From Clostridia bacterium (GTDB lineage: Bacteria > Bacillota > Clostridia > Christensenellales > CAG-138), in contig JAFXZJ010000036.1 of NCBI GenBank assembly GCA_017541305.1, forward strand, positions 1 to 64,000: a stretch of 64,000 nucleotides of DNA, read 5' to 3'. The notes under the pieces were generated by a model that was given only the letters and a program-made list of their open reading frames with translations, did no database searches and had not been told where the DNA came from. Shown piece by piece: positions 25,552 through 33,135 of the stretch. The position numbers were made by a program, and so were the translations under genes. Numbering within the stretch: position 1 is the stretch's first letter; the number at the start of each line of letters is the position of its first letter.

Positions 25552-26028
25552 ATGAAAAAAACAGCAGTCGCATATTTTTCCGCAACGGGAGTGACCAAGA
25601 AGATCGCGCGGAGGCTCGCGGGAGTGATCGGCGCGGATCTGATCGAGATAACGCCCGCGGTCCCCTACACGAAGGCGGATCTGAACTGGATGGACAAGAA
25701 TTCGCGCAGCACCATAGAGATGCGGGATAAAGCGTCCCGCCCGGCGCTTGCCTCCCCCGGCCCGGCGCTTGACGGATACGATACGGTATTCGTGGGCTTT
25801 CCGATCTGGTGGTACGTTGCTCCCACGATAGTGAACAGCTATCTTGAGGCGCACGATCTGACGGGCAAGACGGTGATCCCCTTTGCCACCTCGGGCGGGA
25901 GCGGCATGGGCAGGACGAACGAGCTTCTGGCTCCCTCCTGCAAAGGCGCGAGGCTGCTTGAGGGCAGGCTTTTGAACCGCGCCTCGGAGCAGAGCATAAA
26001 GACCTGGGTCGAAACGCTTGATATTTAA
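25552..26028 (+). CDS. Flavodoxin
   Basis: This 158-residue protein has the FMN phosphate loop FSATGVTKK (about residues 9-17, fitting the T/S-x-T-G-x-T family pattern), YDTVFVGFPIWWYVAP at the flavin ring, and FATSGGSGMG near residue 120. It is a cytoplasmic electron carrier or flavin-dependent reductase of the flavodoxin_4 type. AGGAGG precedes the ATG. It is cotranscribed with the ferredoxin-like DUF362 gene 10 bp downstream. Confidence 0.93.
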   Translation: MKKTAVAYFSATGVTKKIARRLAGVIGADLIEITPAVPYTKADLNWMDKNSRSTIEMRDKASRPALASPGPALDGYDTVFVGFPIWWYVAPTIVNSYLEAHDLTGKTVIPFATSGGSGMGRTNELLAPSCKGARLLEGRLLNRASEQSIKTWVETLDI

Positions 26029-26038
26029 GGAGAAAAGC

Positions 26039-27148
26039 ATGGCTTCAAAGGTATTTTTCACCGATATGCACGTTGGCATGAATTCGAGCCTGCTGGATAA
26101 ATTCCGCCGTCTGATAGACAGGGCGGGCATAGCCGAGATCGACTTTAAGGATAAGTTCGTTGCGGTGAAGCTGCATTTCGGCGAGGTGGGCAACATGGCC
26201 TTCCTGCGTCAGCAGTATGCGCGCGTGCTGTGCGACCGCATAAAGGAGTTGGGCGGCAAGCCTTTTCTTACCGACTGCAACACGCTTTACGTGGGCTACC
26301 GCAACAACGCGCTCAACCACCTGGACGCGGCATACATGAACGGCTATAATCCGCTTGCAACGGGCGTGCACACGATAATCGCCGACGGCTTAAGAGGCAC
26401 CGACGAGCGCGAGATACCCGTGGAGGGCGGCGAATACGTGAAGACCGCCAAGATAGGCGCGGCGATAGCCGAGGCGGATATTGTGATCTCGCTGACGCAT
26501 TTCAAGGGGCACGTCAACGCGGGCTTCGGCGGCTGTCTTAAGAACATAGGCATGGGCGCGGGCAGCAAAAAGGGCAAGATGGAGATGCACTCGAGCGGCA
26601 CTCCCCGCATATCGAAGAAGCGCTGCATAGGCTGCGGCATGTGCGTGCGGCACTGCAACAACAGCGGCGTGAACGTGATCGACGGAAAGGCGGTCATCGA
26701 CGAGGACAAATGCGTGGGCTGCGGCTATTGCATAGCCTATTGCCCCATGGACGCGATAATGACCAAATGGGACGAGGCAAAGCCCGTTATGAACAAAAAG
26801 ATAGCCGAATACACCAAGGCGGTAATATCCGGCAAGCCGAGCTTTCATATAAGCATGGTGATAGACGTTTCGCCCGAATGCGACTGCGATTCCTGCAACG
26901 ACGTGCCCGTGATACCCGATATAGGCATGTTCGCCTCGTTCGATCCGGTGGCGCTCGATCAGGCCTGCGTGGACGCGGCCAACAGCGCGCCGATAGTTCC
27001 CGGCTCCGCCGCGGACAAGGGCGGTGAGCACGAGCACGGGCACGATCTTTTCCGCATAGTCCATCCCGATACGGACTGGGAGGCGGGGCTCATACACGCC
27101 GAAAAGATAGGCCTCGGAACGAGGGAATACGAGCTTGTGAGAATGTGA
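26039..27148 (+). CDS. DUF362 domain protein with two 4Fe-4S clusters
   Basis: This 369-residue protein has an N-terminal and C-terminal DUF362 region and, at about residues 190-240, two ferredoxin motifs, CIGCGMCVRHC and CVGCGYCIAYCP, each able to bind a 4Fe-4S cluster. A later CDCDSC motif may bind another metal. The start at 26039 follows AAGGAGAAAAGC; the frame extends to 26018 without a ribosome site. The partner is probably the flavodoxin upstream. The exact redox reaction is unknown. Confidence 0.9.
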   Translation: MASKVFFTDMHVGMNSSLLDKFRRLIDRAGIAEIDFKDKFVAVKLHFGEVGNMAFLRQQYARVLCDRIKELGGKPFLTDCNTLYVGYRNNALNHLDAAYMNGYNPLATGVHTIIADGLRGTDEREIPVEGGEYVKTAKIGAAIAEADIVISLTHFKGHVNAGFGGCLKNIGMGAGSKKGKMEMHSSGTPRISKKRCIGCGMCVRHCNNSGVNVIDGKAVIDEDKCVGCGYCIAYCPMDAIMTKWDEAKPVMNKKIAEYTKAVISGKPSFHISMVIDVSPECDCDSCNDVPVIPDIGMFASFDPVALDQACVDAANSAPIVPGSAADKGGEHEHGHDLFRIVHPDTDWEAGLIHAEKIGLGTREYELVRM

Positions 27149-27173
27149 TTTGATGATAAAAAGGAGCTCTCCG

Positions 27174-27207
27174 ATCGGGGCGCACTCCGTAAGGAAGGCG
27201 CCCCGAT
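27174..27207 (+). terminator. Inverted repeat, probable terminator of the flavodoxin operon
   Basis: A perfect 10-bp stem ATCGGGGCGC/GCGCCCCGAT lies 26 bp after the DUF362 stop. The downstream T-tract is poor. Confidence 0.5.
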
Positions 27208-27227
27208 GATTTGCTTGCTCTCGTCTA

Positions 27228-27348
27228 CACCTCATCCGACCTCGCTTCGCTCGGCCACCTTCCCCTCAAGGGGAAGGCTTGAGGAGCGCGCCAACCAACG
27301 GCTTCCCCTTGAGGGAAGCTGTCAGCCGCAAGGCTGACTGATGAGGTG
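27228..27348. repeat. Palindromic intergenic repeat element, about 121 bp
   Basis: The outer ends CACCTCATC and GATGAGGTG are inverted copies. Inside are smaller palindromes (CCTTCCCCTCAAGGGGAAGG and GTCAGCC-GCAA-GGCTGAC). Similar elements are widespread between genes of gut clostridia, from memory. No coding capacity. Confidence 0.65.
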
Positions 27349-27447
27349 GTCAACGGATTGCCATGTTGCTTCGCTCCTCACAACAATAGCGTGCTTCTCA
27401 GAAAAATAGTTGTTGATCTGGGGTATAACCACCTAAAAGGATATGAA

Positions 27448-27478
27448 ATAGGCGTGACCATTGCGGTCACGCCTATTA
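27448..27478. other. Perfect 13-bp hairpin in the intergenic region
   Basis: The arms AATAGGCGTGACC and GGTCACGCCTATT enclose a 5-nt loop. There is no T-tract on the plus side. It may be part of the intergenic repeat region or a minus-strand terminator for the gene ending at 27574. The rest of 27349-27573 holds nothing recognisable. Confidence 0.4.
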
Positions 27479-27573
27479 TGTCTCTCGGATTTTGTGGTGC
27501 AAAATCCGATGCTCGTTATGATTGTGGACAGGGGAAGCTATTCCCTATAAACTCAAATTCGGGCGAATGATGC

Positions 27574-28167
27574 TTAATTCTGTTCTCGCAGATAGTGAGA
27601 GATGTCTTTGACAGCCACTGCATCACCTGCGGACAAATATTCCCAATTGGGCTTCTCTCCATGCTCTCCGGCAAAGTATTTTCTCGCATATTTAAGCGCA
27701 GTGTCTACATCTTGCCTATCATGAATCGCGTCATAGGCGGCATCGTAAATGGAAATATCTCTCATTTCCAGACCGTCTTCAGGGACTTCGACTTCAAAAA
27801 GATGCACTTTCCGCTTTTCTTCTTCGTCTTCTTCTCCCCAGTCCTCATTAAACATTCTAATGCAATCGCTGAGATCGGTACAGAAATAATTGCAGCGAAG
27901 ACGGCTGACACATTGAGGATACTCGTTTTTACGAACATACTCGAATAAACCTTCGGTAGCCCATTTTGCATAATCTGCCCAGTATCGGAGATTTGATCTA
28001 TTGAGCACCGCGAACATATACTTGCCGTTCAGCAGCATGCTGAAAAAGCAATCCCGGCCATGTGACAATGCCTGCATGAATGGTTCGCAAAGATCAAAAA
28101 AATCCAGATGGCCCGGCACTAAACGATCTTCTGCCTTTAATGTCCGGCTATAATGATAGACGATCAT
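27574..28167 (-). CDS. DUF2441-like protein of unknown function
   Basis: This 197-residue soluble protein begins MIVYHYSR after a strong GGAGG six bases upstream; a longer frame to 28230 includes the promoter and is rejected. The N-terminal HYSR segment and the central WATEGLFEYVR resemble DUF2441, a family possibly related to ADP-ribosyltransferase-like or RES-like folds, which I cannot verify. It is acidic in the middle (EEDEEEKR). It has its own promoter with a palindrome in the spacer and sits beside a repeat element, so it may be mobile cargo. Confidence 0.7.
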   Translation of the reverse strand: MIVYHYSRTLKAEDRLVPGHLDFFDLCEPFMQALSHGRDCFFSMLLNGKYMFAVLNRSNLRYWADYAKWATEGLFEYVRKNEYPQCVSRLRCNYFCTDLSDCIRMFNEDWGEEDEEEKRKVHLFEVEVPEDGLEMRDISIYDAAYDAIHDRQDVDTALKYARKYFAGEHGEKPNWEYLSAGDAVAVKDISHYLREQN

Positions 28168-28201
28168 ATGCTTCCTCCAATCATTCAATTGTATCGAGAT
28201 G

Positions 28202-28230
28202 ATTATACCAGTGTTGACTAACACTTTCAA
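28202..28230 (-). promoter_or_regulatory. Promoter with palindromic operator in the spacer
   Basis: TTGAAA, 17 bp, TATAAT on the minus strand. The spacer holds the palindrome GTGTT-AGTC-AACAC (28224-28211), a likely repressor site for the DUF2441-like gene. Confidence 0.6.
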
Positions 28231-28236
28231 TCCTCG

Positions 28237-28292
28237 AAAAGGGAGGGAAGCACTTCCTTACGAAGTGCCTCCTTCGGGAGAGCCCTTTTTTT
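28237..28292 (-). terminator. Long palindromic terminator after folT-folC
   Basis: The outer arms AAAAGGG/CCCTTTT and the inner hairpin GCACTTC/GAAGTGC make a stacked structure with T-runs on both sides, about 95 bp after the folC stop. It could work in either direction. Confidence 0.55.
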
Positions 28293-28387
28293 ACAGCTAT
28301 GAAAGCGGGCACAGCAGAAGCCCGGGCCCGTGAAGCTTTACGGCGCTTCATGGCCGGAAGGGATAAGGAGCCTTATGGGATAAAGGC

Positions 28388-30451
28388 TCACCGATCCCCT
28401 ATCGCCTTTTTGAATTCATCATACATATACAGCGTGCCCATGGCAACGAGGGGGATATGCTTTTCGGCGGCATAGGCAAGGGCGGTCCTCACGCCGTCGG
28501 CGAAATCGTCGAAGCCAATGGCGTTTATCCCCGCGGCCGCAAAGGTCTCGGCAAGCTTCTGCGGCTCGAGCGAGCGGGGATTGCGCGGCCTTATGCAGAA
28601 GACGATCTCGGCGTTTTCCCCGAGAAGCCCGGGGTATTTCGCGTAATCCTTATCGGCCATAACGCCCATGAGCAGGGCGGCTTTTTTATCGAAAAGCGCG
28701 GTCATGGTATCGGCGGCAAGCTTAACTCCGTCGGGATTATGCGCGCCGTCGAATATCACGAGGGGCTCGCGGGAGACGACCTCGAACCTTGCGGGCCAAC
28801 GGACGTTTTCAAGACCGAGGCGCACGGACTCGTCGCTGATATTCACGTCGAAGCCGCGGAGGATATCGACGGCGGTGAGCACGTTGGCGGCATTCTCGGG
28901 CTGATATGCGCCGATGAGCGCAAGATCGAATTCGCCCACGTCGCGGAAGCTTATGCGGGTGTGATCGAGGCTGTGCGAAAGCACGGTGAGGCGGCTGTGA
29001 TCGGTGCGGTAAATGGGCGCGCCTATCTCCTTTGCCCTTCGCTCTATCACCGCGTCGGCTTCGGGATCGCTCCCGCCCCAGAGCACGGGACGGCCGGGCT
29101 TGATTATGCCCGCCTTGTGGGACGCGATCTCGGCAAGCGTACTGCCCAGACGGTCGGTATGGTCGAGCTGGATATTGGTTATGACGGAAAGCAGCGGGCT
29201 TGCGATGACGTTGGTGGAATCGCCATCTCCGCCGAGGCCGCATTCTACCACGGCTATCCTTACGCCCTTGCGCACGAACAGCTCGAACGCGGCCGCGGTG
29301 AGCACTTCGAATTCGGTGGGCTTTTCGGCCATCTGCTCCGCAAGGGGAGCGATAGAACCCAATGTTTCCTCAAGAAGCTCGGGCTCGATCTCCTCGCCGT
29401 CGATGCGGATGGAGGACGCGGGGCCCGAGAGCGCGGGAGAAGTGAAGGAGCCGACCCTGTACCCCGCCTCCCTCAGTATGGAGCAGAGCATTGCGCAAAA
29501 GGAGCCCTTGCCGTTGGTGCCCGCGACGTGCACGATGGGGAGCTTATCCTGAGGATCGTTCATGAGCTTTAAAAGCTCGGTGATGCGCGAAAGGCCGAGA
29601 ATGCTTGCGCTGCGCGAGATCTCGGAAAGGCGCGCGGAGGAAACGGAGCTCCTGCGGTCCTTGTTGGCAAGGCCCTGCTTCTTAAGAGTTTCACAGAGCT
29701 TTAAAAGCACGGGGATAAGCACGAGCTGCACGGGAACGAGTATCGCATACTCAACAAGGCGATAGACGAACCAGCCCCAATAGGTCTTGGAGCCGTAAAG
29801 CTGACTGACCCAATAGGTGTTGACGACCAGCCCCAGGAGCAGCGCGTTTATCAGCACCGGCAGGAGCATATTGGGGAAAAAGCGTATCTTCTTCCATTCA
29901 AAGCCGCCTTTTGCGAAGGCGAATGGCTTTTTGTTGAGGAATACGCCCATAACGAAGCCCATGAGCGCGGCGACTATCGTGAAGCCGGGATGATACGGCC
30001 CGAACGGGAACAGCAGCGCGCCGATCAGATCGGAAAGCCCGTAAACGAGCGCGCCTTCGAGCGGCCCGTAGAGCATGGCGGCCAGCATGGGCGGTATGAA
30101 CGCAAAGCCTATCTTCCAGCCGGGGGTCTTTATGGAGAGCCCGGGGAAGCGGTCGAGCATGACGGTCATTGCGATGAGCATCGCAAGCACGGTCATTACG
30201 CGCAGGCTCATGCCTGCGCGGGATCTCTGCTCGCGCCTTGCACGGACGACCGCACGAAGCACCAGCACGAAGCCGACGACCGCCGCGGCGGCGCCGAATA
30301 TGATAAGGAAAGTCTTGGGCTCGGGGAAAACGCCCGAGAGCGCCTCGCGCACCCGGACGGCAAGCTCGCCTTCCTCGCTCGTTCCCGCATAGAGGCCGAA
30401 GCCTCCCGCAAGAAACAGTATGAAGCCTATTATAAGAACAAATGCAGACAA
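28388..30451 (-). CDS. folT-folC: Fused folate ECF S component (FolT) and folylpolyglutamate synthase (FolC)
   Basis: This 687-residue fusion has residues 1-250 as an S-component membrane domain (FIPPMLAAMLYGPLEGALVYGLSD region, five to six helices) of the FolT type. Residues from about 275 on are FolC: HVAGTNGKGSFCA (ATP loop), SPALSGPASSIRIDGEEI, a folate/ATP region GLGGDGDSTNVI, and ILRGFD...RWPARFE...DGAHNPDG. FolT imports folate with a shared energising module and FolC adds glutamates that trap it. The start is a TTG at 30451 with GGGAGG eight bases upstream; the upstream frame lies in riboswitch RNA. It is controlled by a THF riboswitch. Confidence 0.9.
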   Translation of the reverse strand: MSAFVLIIGFILFLAGGFGLYAGTSEEGELAVRVREALSGVFPEPKTFLIIFGAAAAVVGFVLVLRAVVRARREQRSRAGMSLRVMTVLAMLIAMTVMLDRFPGLSIKTPGWKIGFAFIPPMLAAMLYGPLEGALVYGLSDLIGALLFPFGPYHPGFTIVAALMGFVMGVFLNKKPFAFAKGGFEWKKIRFFPNMLLPVLINALLLGLVVNTYWVSQLYGSKTYWGWFVYRLVEYAILVPVQLVLIPVLLKLCETLKKQGLANKDRRSSVSSARLSEISRSASILGLSRITELLKLMNDPQDKLPIVHVAGTNGKGSFCAMLCSILREAGYRVGSFTSPALSGPASSIRIDGEEIEPELLEETLGSIAPLAEQMAEKPTEFEVLTAAAFELFVRKGVRIAVVECGLGGDGDSTNVIASPLLSVITNIQLDHTDRLGSTLAEIASHKAGIIKPGRPVLWGGSDPEADAVIERRAKEIGAPIYRTDHSRLTVLSHSLDHTRISFRDVGEFDLALIGAYQPENAANVLTAVDILRGFDVNISDESVRLGLENVRWPARFEVVSREPLVIFDGAHNPDGVKLAADTMTALFDKKAALLMGVMADKDYAKYPGLLGENAEIVFCIRPRNPRSLEPQKLAETFAAAGINAIGFDDFADGVRTALAYAAEKHIPLVAMGTLYMYDEFKKAIGDR

Positions 30452-30453
30452 AT

Positions 30454-30499
30454 AAAAAACCTCCCTTCCCTGTTTCATAAGACATGGGAAAGGAGGTTT
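30454..30499 (-). terminator. Riboswitch-controlled terminator overlapping the folT-folC ribosome site
   Basis: A 13-bp stem AACCTCCTTTCCC/GGGAAGGGAGGTT (one G-U pair) runs into TTTTTT, right before the TTG start. The 3' arm contains the GGGAGG ribosome site, so the same hairpin could block both transcription and translation. Confidence 0.8.
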
Positions 30500-30522
30500 G
30501 ATCCTCTTTGGGGCTGCCCTAT

Positions 30523-30634
30523 GAAGCGGGATGCAGGCAGCGGACCGCAAGCTTCTTATGCGAATGCATGAGCTTTTCGTTTGGCCGTCAACTCCCCGTT
30601 CGGCCAACACTTAACGAACGCTGCTTTACTCTTC
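30523..30634 (-). ncRNA. Tetrahydrofolate (THF) riboswitch aptamer
   Basis: Minus-strand features of the class I THF riboswitch: GAGTA at the 5' side, a GCAGCG (30624-30619)/CGCTGC (30542-30537) helix, CGTTAAGTGT leading into TTGGCCG (30607-30601)/CGGCCAA (30587-30581), then ACGAAAAGC, GCGGT and CTGCATCCC at the 3' end. The class regulates folT and other folate genes, matching the gene downstream. Confidence 0.9.
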
Positions 30635-30645
30635 TTGCTGAGGAA

Positions 30646-30674
30646 ATGATACTACCGCCCGCAGCCGTTGTCAA
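30646..30674 (-). promoter_or_regulatory. Promoter of the THF riboswitch transcript
   Basis: TTGACA (30674-30669), 17 bp, TATCAT (30651-30646), directly upstream of the aptamer. Confidence 0.8.
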
Positions 30675-30701
30675 TAGCAAATTCCAAGCGTTTTTATTTC
30701 C

Positions 30702-30730
30702 TTGCTTTTGCGGCGTTATCATGGTATAAT
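30702..30730 (+). promoter_or_regulatory. Promoter of the SAM-recycling operon
   Basis: TTGCTT, 17 bp, TATAAT, 34 bp before the AhcY-like ATG. It is divergent from the folT-folC promoter. The short leader leaves no room for a riboswitch. Confidence 0.7.
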
Positions 30731-30764
30731 TAGAATGAAATAATATGTATTGAGGTGCTTGATC

Positions 30765-32003
30765 ATGAGTTGTTCAATAAGAGATATCTCCCTCGCCCCT
30801 TTGGGCAAAAAGCGCATAGAGTGGGTGAAGAGCTATATGCCCGTGCTGAAGGAGCTGGGCGAAAGGTTCCGCCGCGAGAAGCCCTTTGCGGGGCTTCGCA
30901 TATCCGTATGCGTGCATCTTGAGGCCAAGACGGCTTACCTTGGGCTGCTTTTGAGGGAGGGCGGAGCCGAGGTCGCCGTGACGGGCTCGAACCCCCTTTC
31001 CACCAAGGACGATATCTGCGCCGCGCTGGCGGCTGAGGGAATGAACGTGTATGCGTGGTTCAACGCATCGCCCGAGGAATATCACGAGCATATCAGGCAG
31101 ACCCTGGAGTTCAGGCCCCATATAGCGATAGACGACGGCGGCGAATTCGTTTCGATGTTCGATGAGCATCCCGAGTACGCCGAGAATCTCATCGGCGGCT
31201 GTGAGGAGACGACCACGGGCATACTTAAGCTGAAGGCGCGCGTCAGGAACAACACCCTGCGCTTCCCCATGATGGCTGTAAACGACGCCAACTGCAAGCA
31301 CCTTTTCGACAACCGTCACGGCACCGGTCAAAGCACCTGGGACGCGATAATGTACACCACCAACAACATGGTCACGGGTAAGACAGTCGTCGTGGCGGGA
31401 TACGGATTCTGCTCAAGCGGCATCGCGATGAGGGCAAAGGGCCTGGGCGCGAACGTGATCGTGACGGAGGTGAACCCCTTCCGCGCGCTTGAAGCCGCGA
31501 TGGACGGTTTCCGCGTGATGAAGATGGACGACGCCGCCCCCCTTGGCGACATATTCGTCACCGCAACGGGCTGCAGGGACGTCATCGTAAGCCGCCATTT
31601 CGAGAAGATGAAGGACGGCGCGATACTTGCAAATTCCGGGCATTTCGACGTGGAGGTATCCAGAGCCGAGCTTGAAAAGATCGCGGTGGAAAAGGTCGAG
31701 CGCAAGCCCTTCATCACGGGCTATAGGATGCCCGACGGCAGGATGCTCAACCTCATGGCGGAGGGCAGGCTGGTGAACATCACCGCGGGCAACGGCCACC
31801 CCGCCGAGATAATGGACTTGAGCTTTGCGATACAGGCGCTTTCAGCGGAGTATCTCGTCAGGCACGGGCGCGAGCTGGCTCCCGGCCTGTATAACGTGCC
31901 CGAAAGCATAGACCGCGAGGTGGCTGTGATAAAGGTCAAAGCCATGGGCCTGGGCCTGGACGAGCTTACCCCCGCGCAGGTCGACTACCTGAACGCCGAA
32001 TGA
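30765..32003 (+). CDS. ahcY: S-adenosylhomocysteine (or S-inosylhomocysteine) hydrolase, short form
   Basis: This 412-residue protein has CVHLEAKTAYLGLLL, DDGGEFV, EETTTGILKL, the NAD-binding VVVAGYGFCSSGIAMRAKGLGA segment (GxGxxxxG type) and NSGHFDVE, all typical of AhcY. It hydrolyses SAH to homocysteine plus adenosine. The size and the C-terminal end without the K-x5-Y tail match the shorter archaeal/Thermotoga type. Because an SAH/MTA deaminase and a 6-oxopurine phosphorylase share the operon, it may act on S-inosylhomocysteine instead. Start: ATG at 30765 after GAGGTG. It overlaps the next gene by ATGA. Confidence 0.92.
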   Translation: MSCSIRDISLAPLGKKRIEWVKSYMPVLKELGERFRREKPFAGLRISVCVHLEAKTAYLGLLLREGGAEVAVTGSNPLSTKDDICAALAAEGMNVYAWFNASPEEYHEHIRQTLEFRPHIAIDDGGEFVSMFDEHPEYAENLIGGCEETTTGILKLKARVRNNTLRFPMMAVNDANCKHLFDNRHGTGQSTWDAIMYTTNNMVTGKTVVVAGYGFCSSGIAMRAKGLGANVIVTEVNPFRALEAAMDGFRVMKMDDAAPLGDIFVTATGCRDVIVSRHFEKMKDGAILANSGHFDVEVSRAELEKIAVEKVERKPFITGYRMPDGRMLNLMAEGRLVNITAGNGHPAEIMDLSFAIQALSAEYLVRHGRELAPGLYNVPESIDREVAVIKVKAMGLGLDELTPAQVDYLNAE

Positions 32004-32749
32004 GGCGCGGACTTAAAATATCGATCGCTCTGACGCTCTGCGCGCTGCTGCTGCCGGGCCTTATCGGCTGCGCGTGGCTGGGAGACCTGCTGCACGACGC
32101 TTCGGAGCCCGGAGTGGATCCCCGTGCCACCGAGCCGTCCATGACCGAGTCCGCCTCTCCCACCGACGCAGGCGACGGCGCCAACCCCGTTTTCACGTTC
32201 TTCATAGGCTTTTTGAACGCTTACAGGAGGCTGGGCGCAAACATGCTGACGGAAGCGCTTTCGTCGGACGACGAGGAAGTCATGCGGGCATATATGCGGC
32301 TTGCGGACGATATGGCGCTGCTTACCGAATGCTATGCGACTGTGGGCATGCTGCCCTCCGCCTCTGACACGCCTGCGCCATTTTCGGGCACGCTTGAGGG
32401 AGCCTATCCAGGCAGCGGCGAGATAGACCGCGGCGGCGCGTTCGTATTCGAGCTTGCAGACGGAGGACGCATCGAGGGCTCTGTGAAAGACGGCATGCTG
32501 ATCTCATTTCGCCGCGAGAGCCGGAGCGGAGCTTCGGATATCGTGATCGCCCGCAGCGGCAGAGGCTACACCGCAAGGATCGCCGAGGGCAGATCCGTGC
32601 GCTTCCTTGAGCTGACAAGGGACGGCCTGCGCTATACCGAAGCGGCCGACGACGGCGGCACGCTTGCCGTTGGCGAGCCCTTCTTCCCCGAAAACGCAGA
32701 CGCGCCCGTGCTTTCGTATTCGGCGGGGCGTATAGGCCTTTCGGAATAA
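32000..32749 (+). CDS. Putative lipoprotein of unknown function
   Basis: This 249-residue protein has a lipobox ending LIGC (lipid Cys near residue 24), a Ser/Thr/Pro/Asp linker, one helical segment (about 60-115) and a beta-rich C-terminal domain (about 125-245). No known family. It overlaps the AhcY stop by 4 bp (ATGA) and is cotranscribed with the SAM-recycling genes. Its relation to them is unclear; a membrane-bound binding or sensing role is possible. Confidence 0.78.
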   Translation: MRRGLKISIALTLCALLLPGLIGCAWLGDLLHDASEPGVDPRATEPSMTESASPTDAGDGANPVFTFFIGFLNAYRRLGANMLTEALSSDDEEVMRAYMRLADDMALLTECYATVGMLPSASDTPAPFSGTLEGAYPGSGEIDRGGAFVFELADGGRIEGSVKDGMLISFRRESRSGASDIVIARSGRGYTARIAEGRSVRFLELTRDGLRYTEAADDGGTLAVGEPFFPENADAPVLSYSAGRIGLSE

Positions 32750-32811
32750 AAGCCCTTTGCCGCGATTAGACTAATAAGCAGGAAAAGACTGCGACTGAAA
32801 GGTGTGAATGT

Positions 32812-33132
32812 ATGCTCCAATTACTGACCGCAAACCCCGGCACGCTGAACATCCAGCTGGGACAATACGTTCCCTTGCTGATCGTGTGCGGAGCGCTTGC
32901 CGTGCTGTTCCTGGTGTTCAAGCTGATAGGCGTCACCTCCAAAATACTTTGGAAGCTGCTGATAAACGGCATAATCGGCGCGGCGATGCTCTGTCTGTTC
33001 GATATAGTTTTCGTAACCTATCTCCGGATGGATTTCTTCTATATCCCGATAACGTGGCTTAGCTCGCTCGTTGCCGGCGTGTTCGGGATCCCCGGAGTGA
33101 TACTCCTGCTTGCCCTTCAATTTATAATCTGA
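32812..33132 (+). CDS. bofA: BofA-like membrane protein (pro-sigma-K processing inhibitor family)
   Basis: This 106-residue protein has two or three transmembrane segments and the BofA signature pattern KLLINGIIGAAMLCLFDIVF followed by WLSSLVAGVFGIPGVILLLAL. In Bacillus, BofA inhibits the SpoIVFB protease that activates sigma-K in the mother cell. It normally lies near recR; here it is within a SAM-recycling operon, 4 bp before mtnA. AAAGGTG precedes the ATG. Confidence 0.82.
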   Translation: MLQLLTANPGTLNIQLGQYVPLLIVCGALAVLFLVFKLIGVTSKILWKLLINGIIGAAMLCLFDIVFVTYLRMDFFYIPITWLSSLVAGVFGIPGVILLLALQFII

Positions 33133-33135
33133 CCT

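Noticed and set aside
27346..27570. A 74-codon plus-strand frame after the palindromic repeat
   Set aside because: It contains the perfect 13-bp hairpin and has no ribosome site or recognisable motif, so it is probably not coding.
30452..30610. N-terminal extension of the FolT-FolC frame to an upstream ATG
   Set aside because: This part is the THF riboswitch and terminator. The TTG at 30451 has a good ribosome site and starts the first membrane helix.
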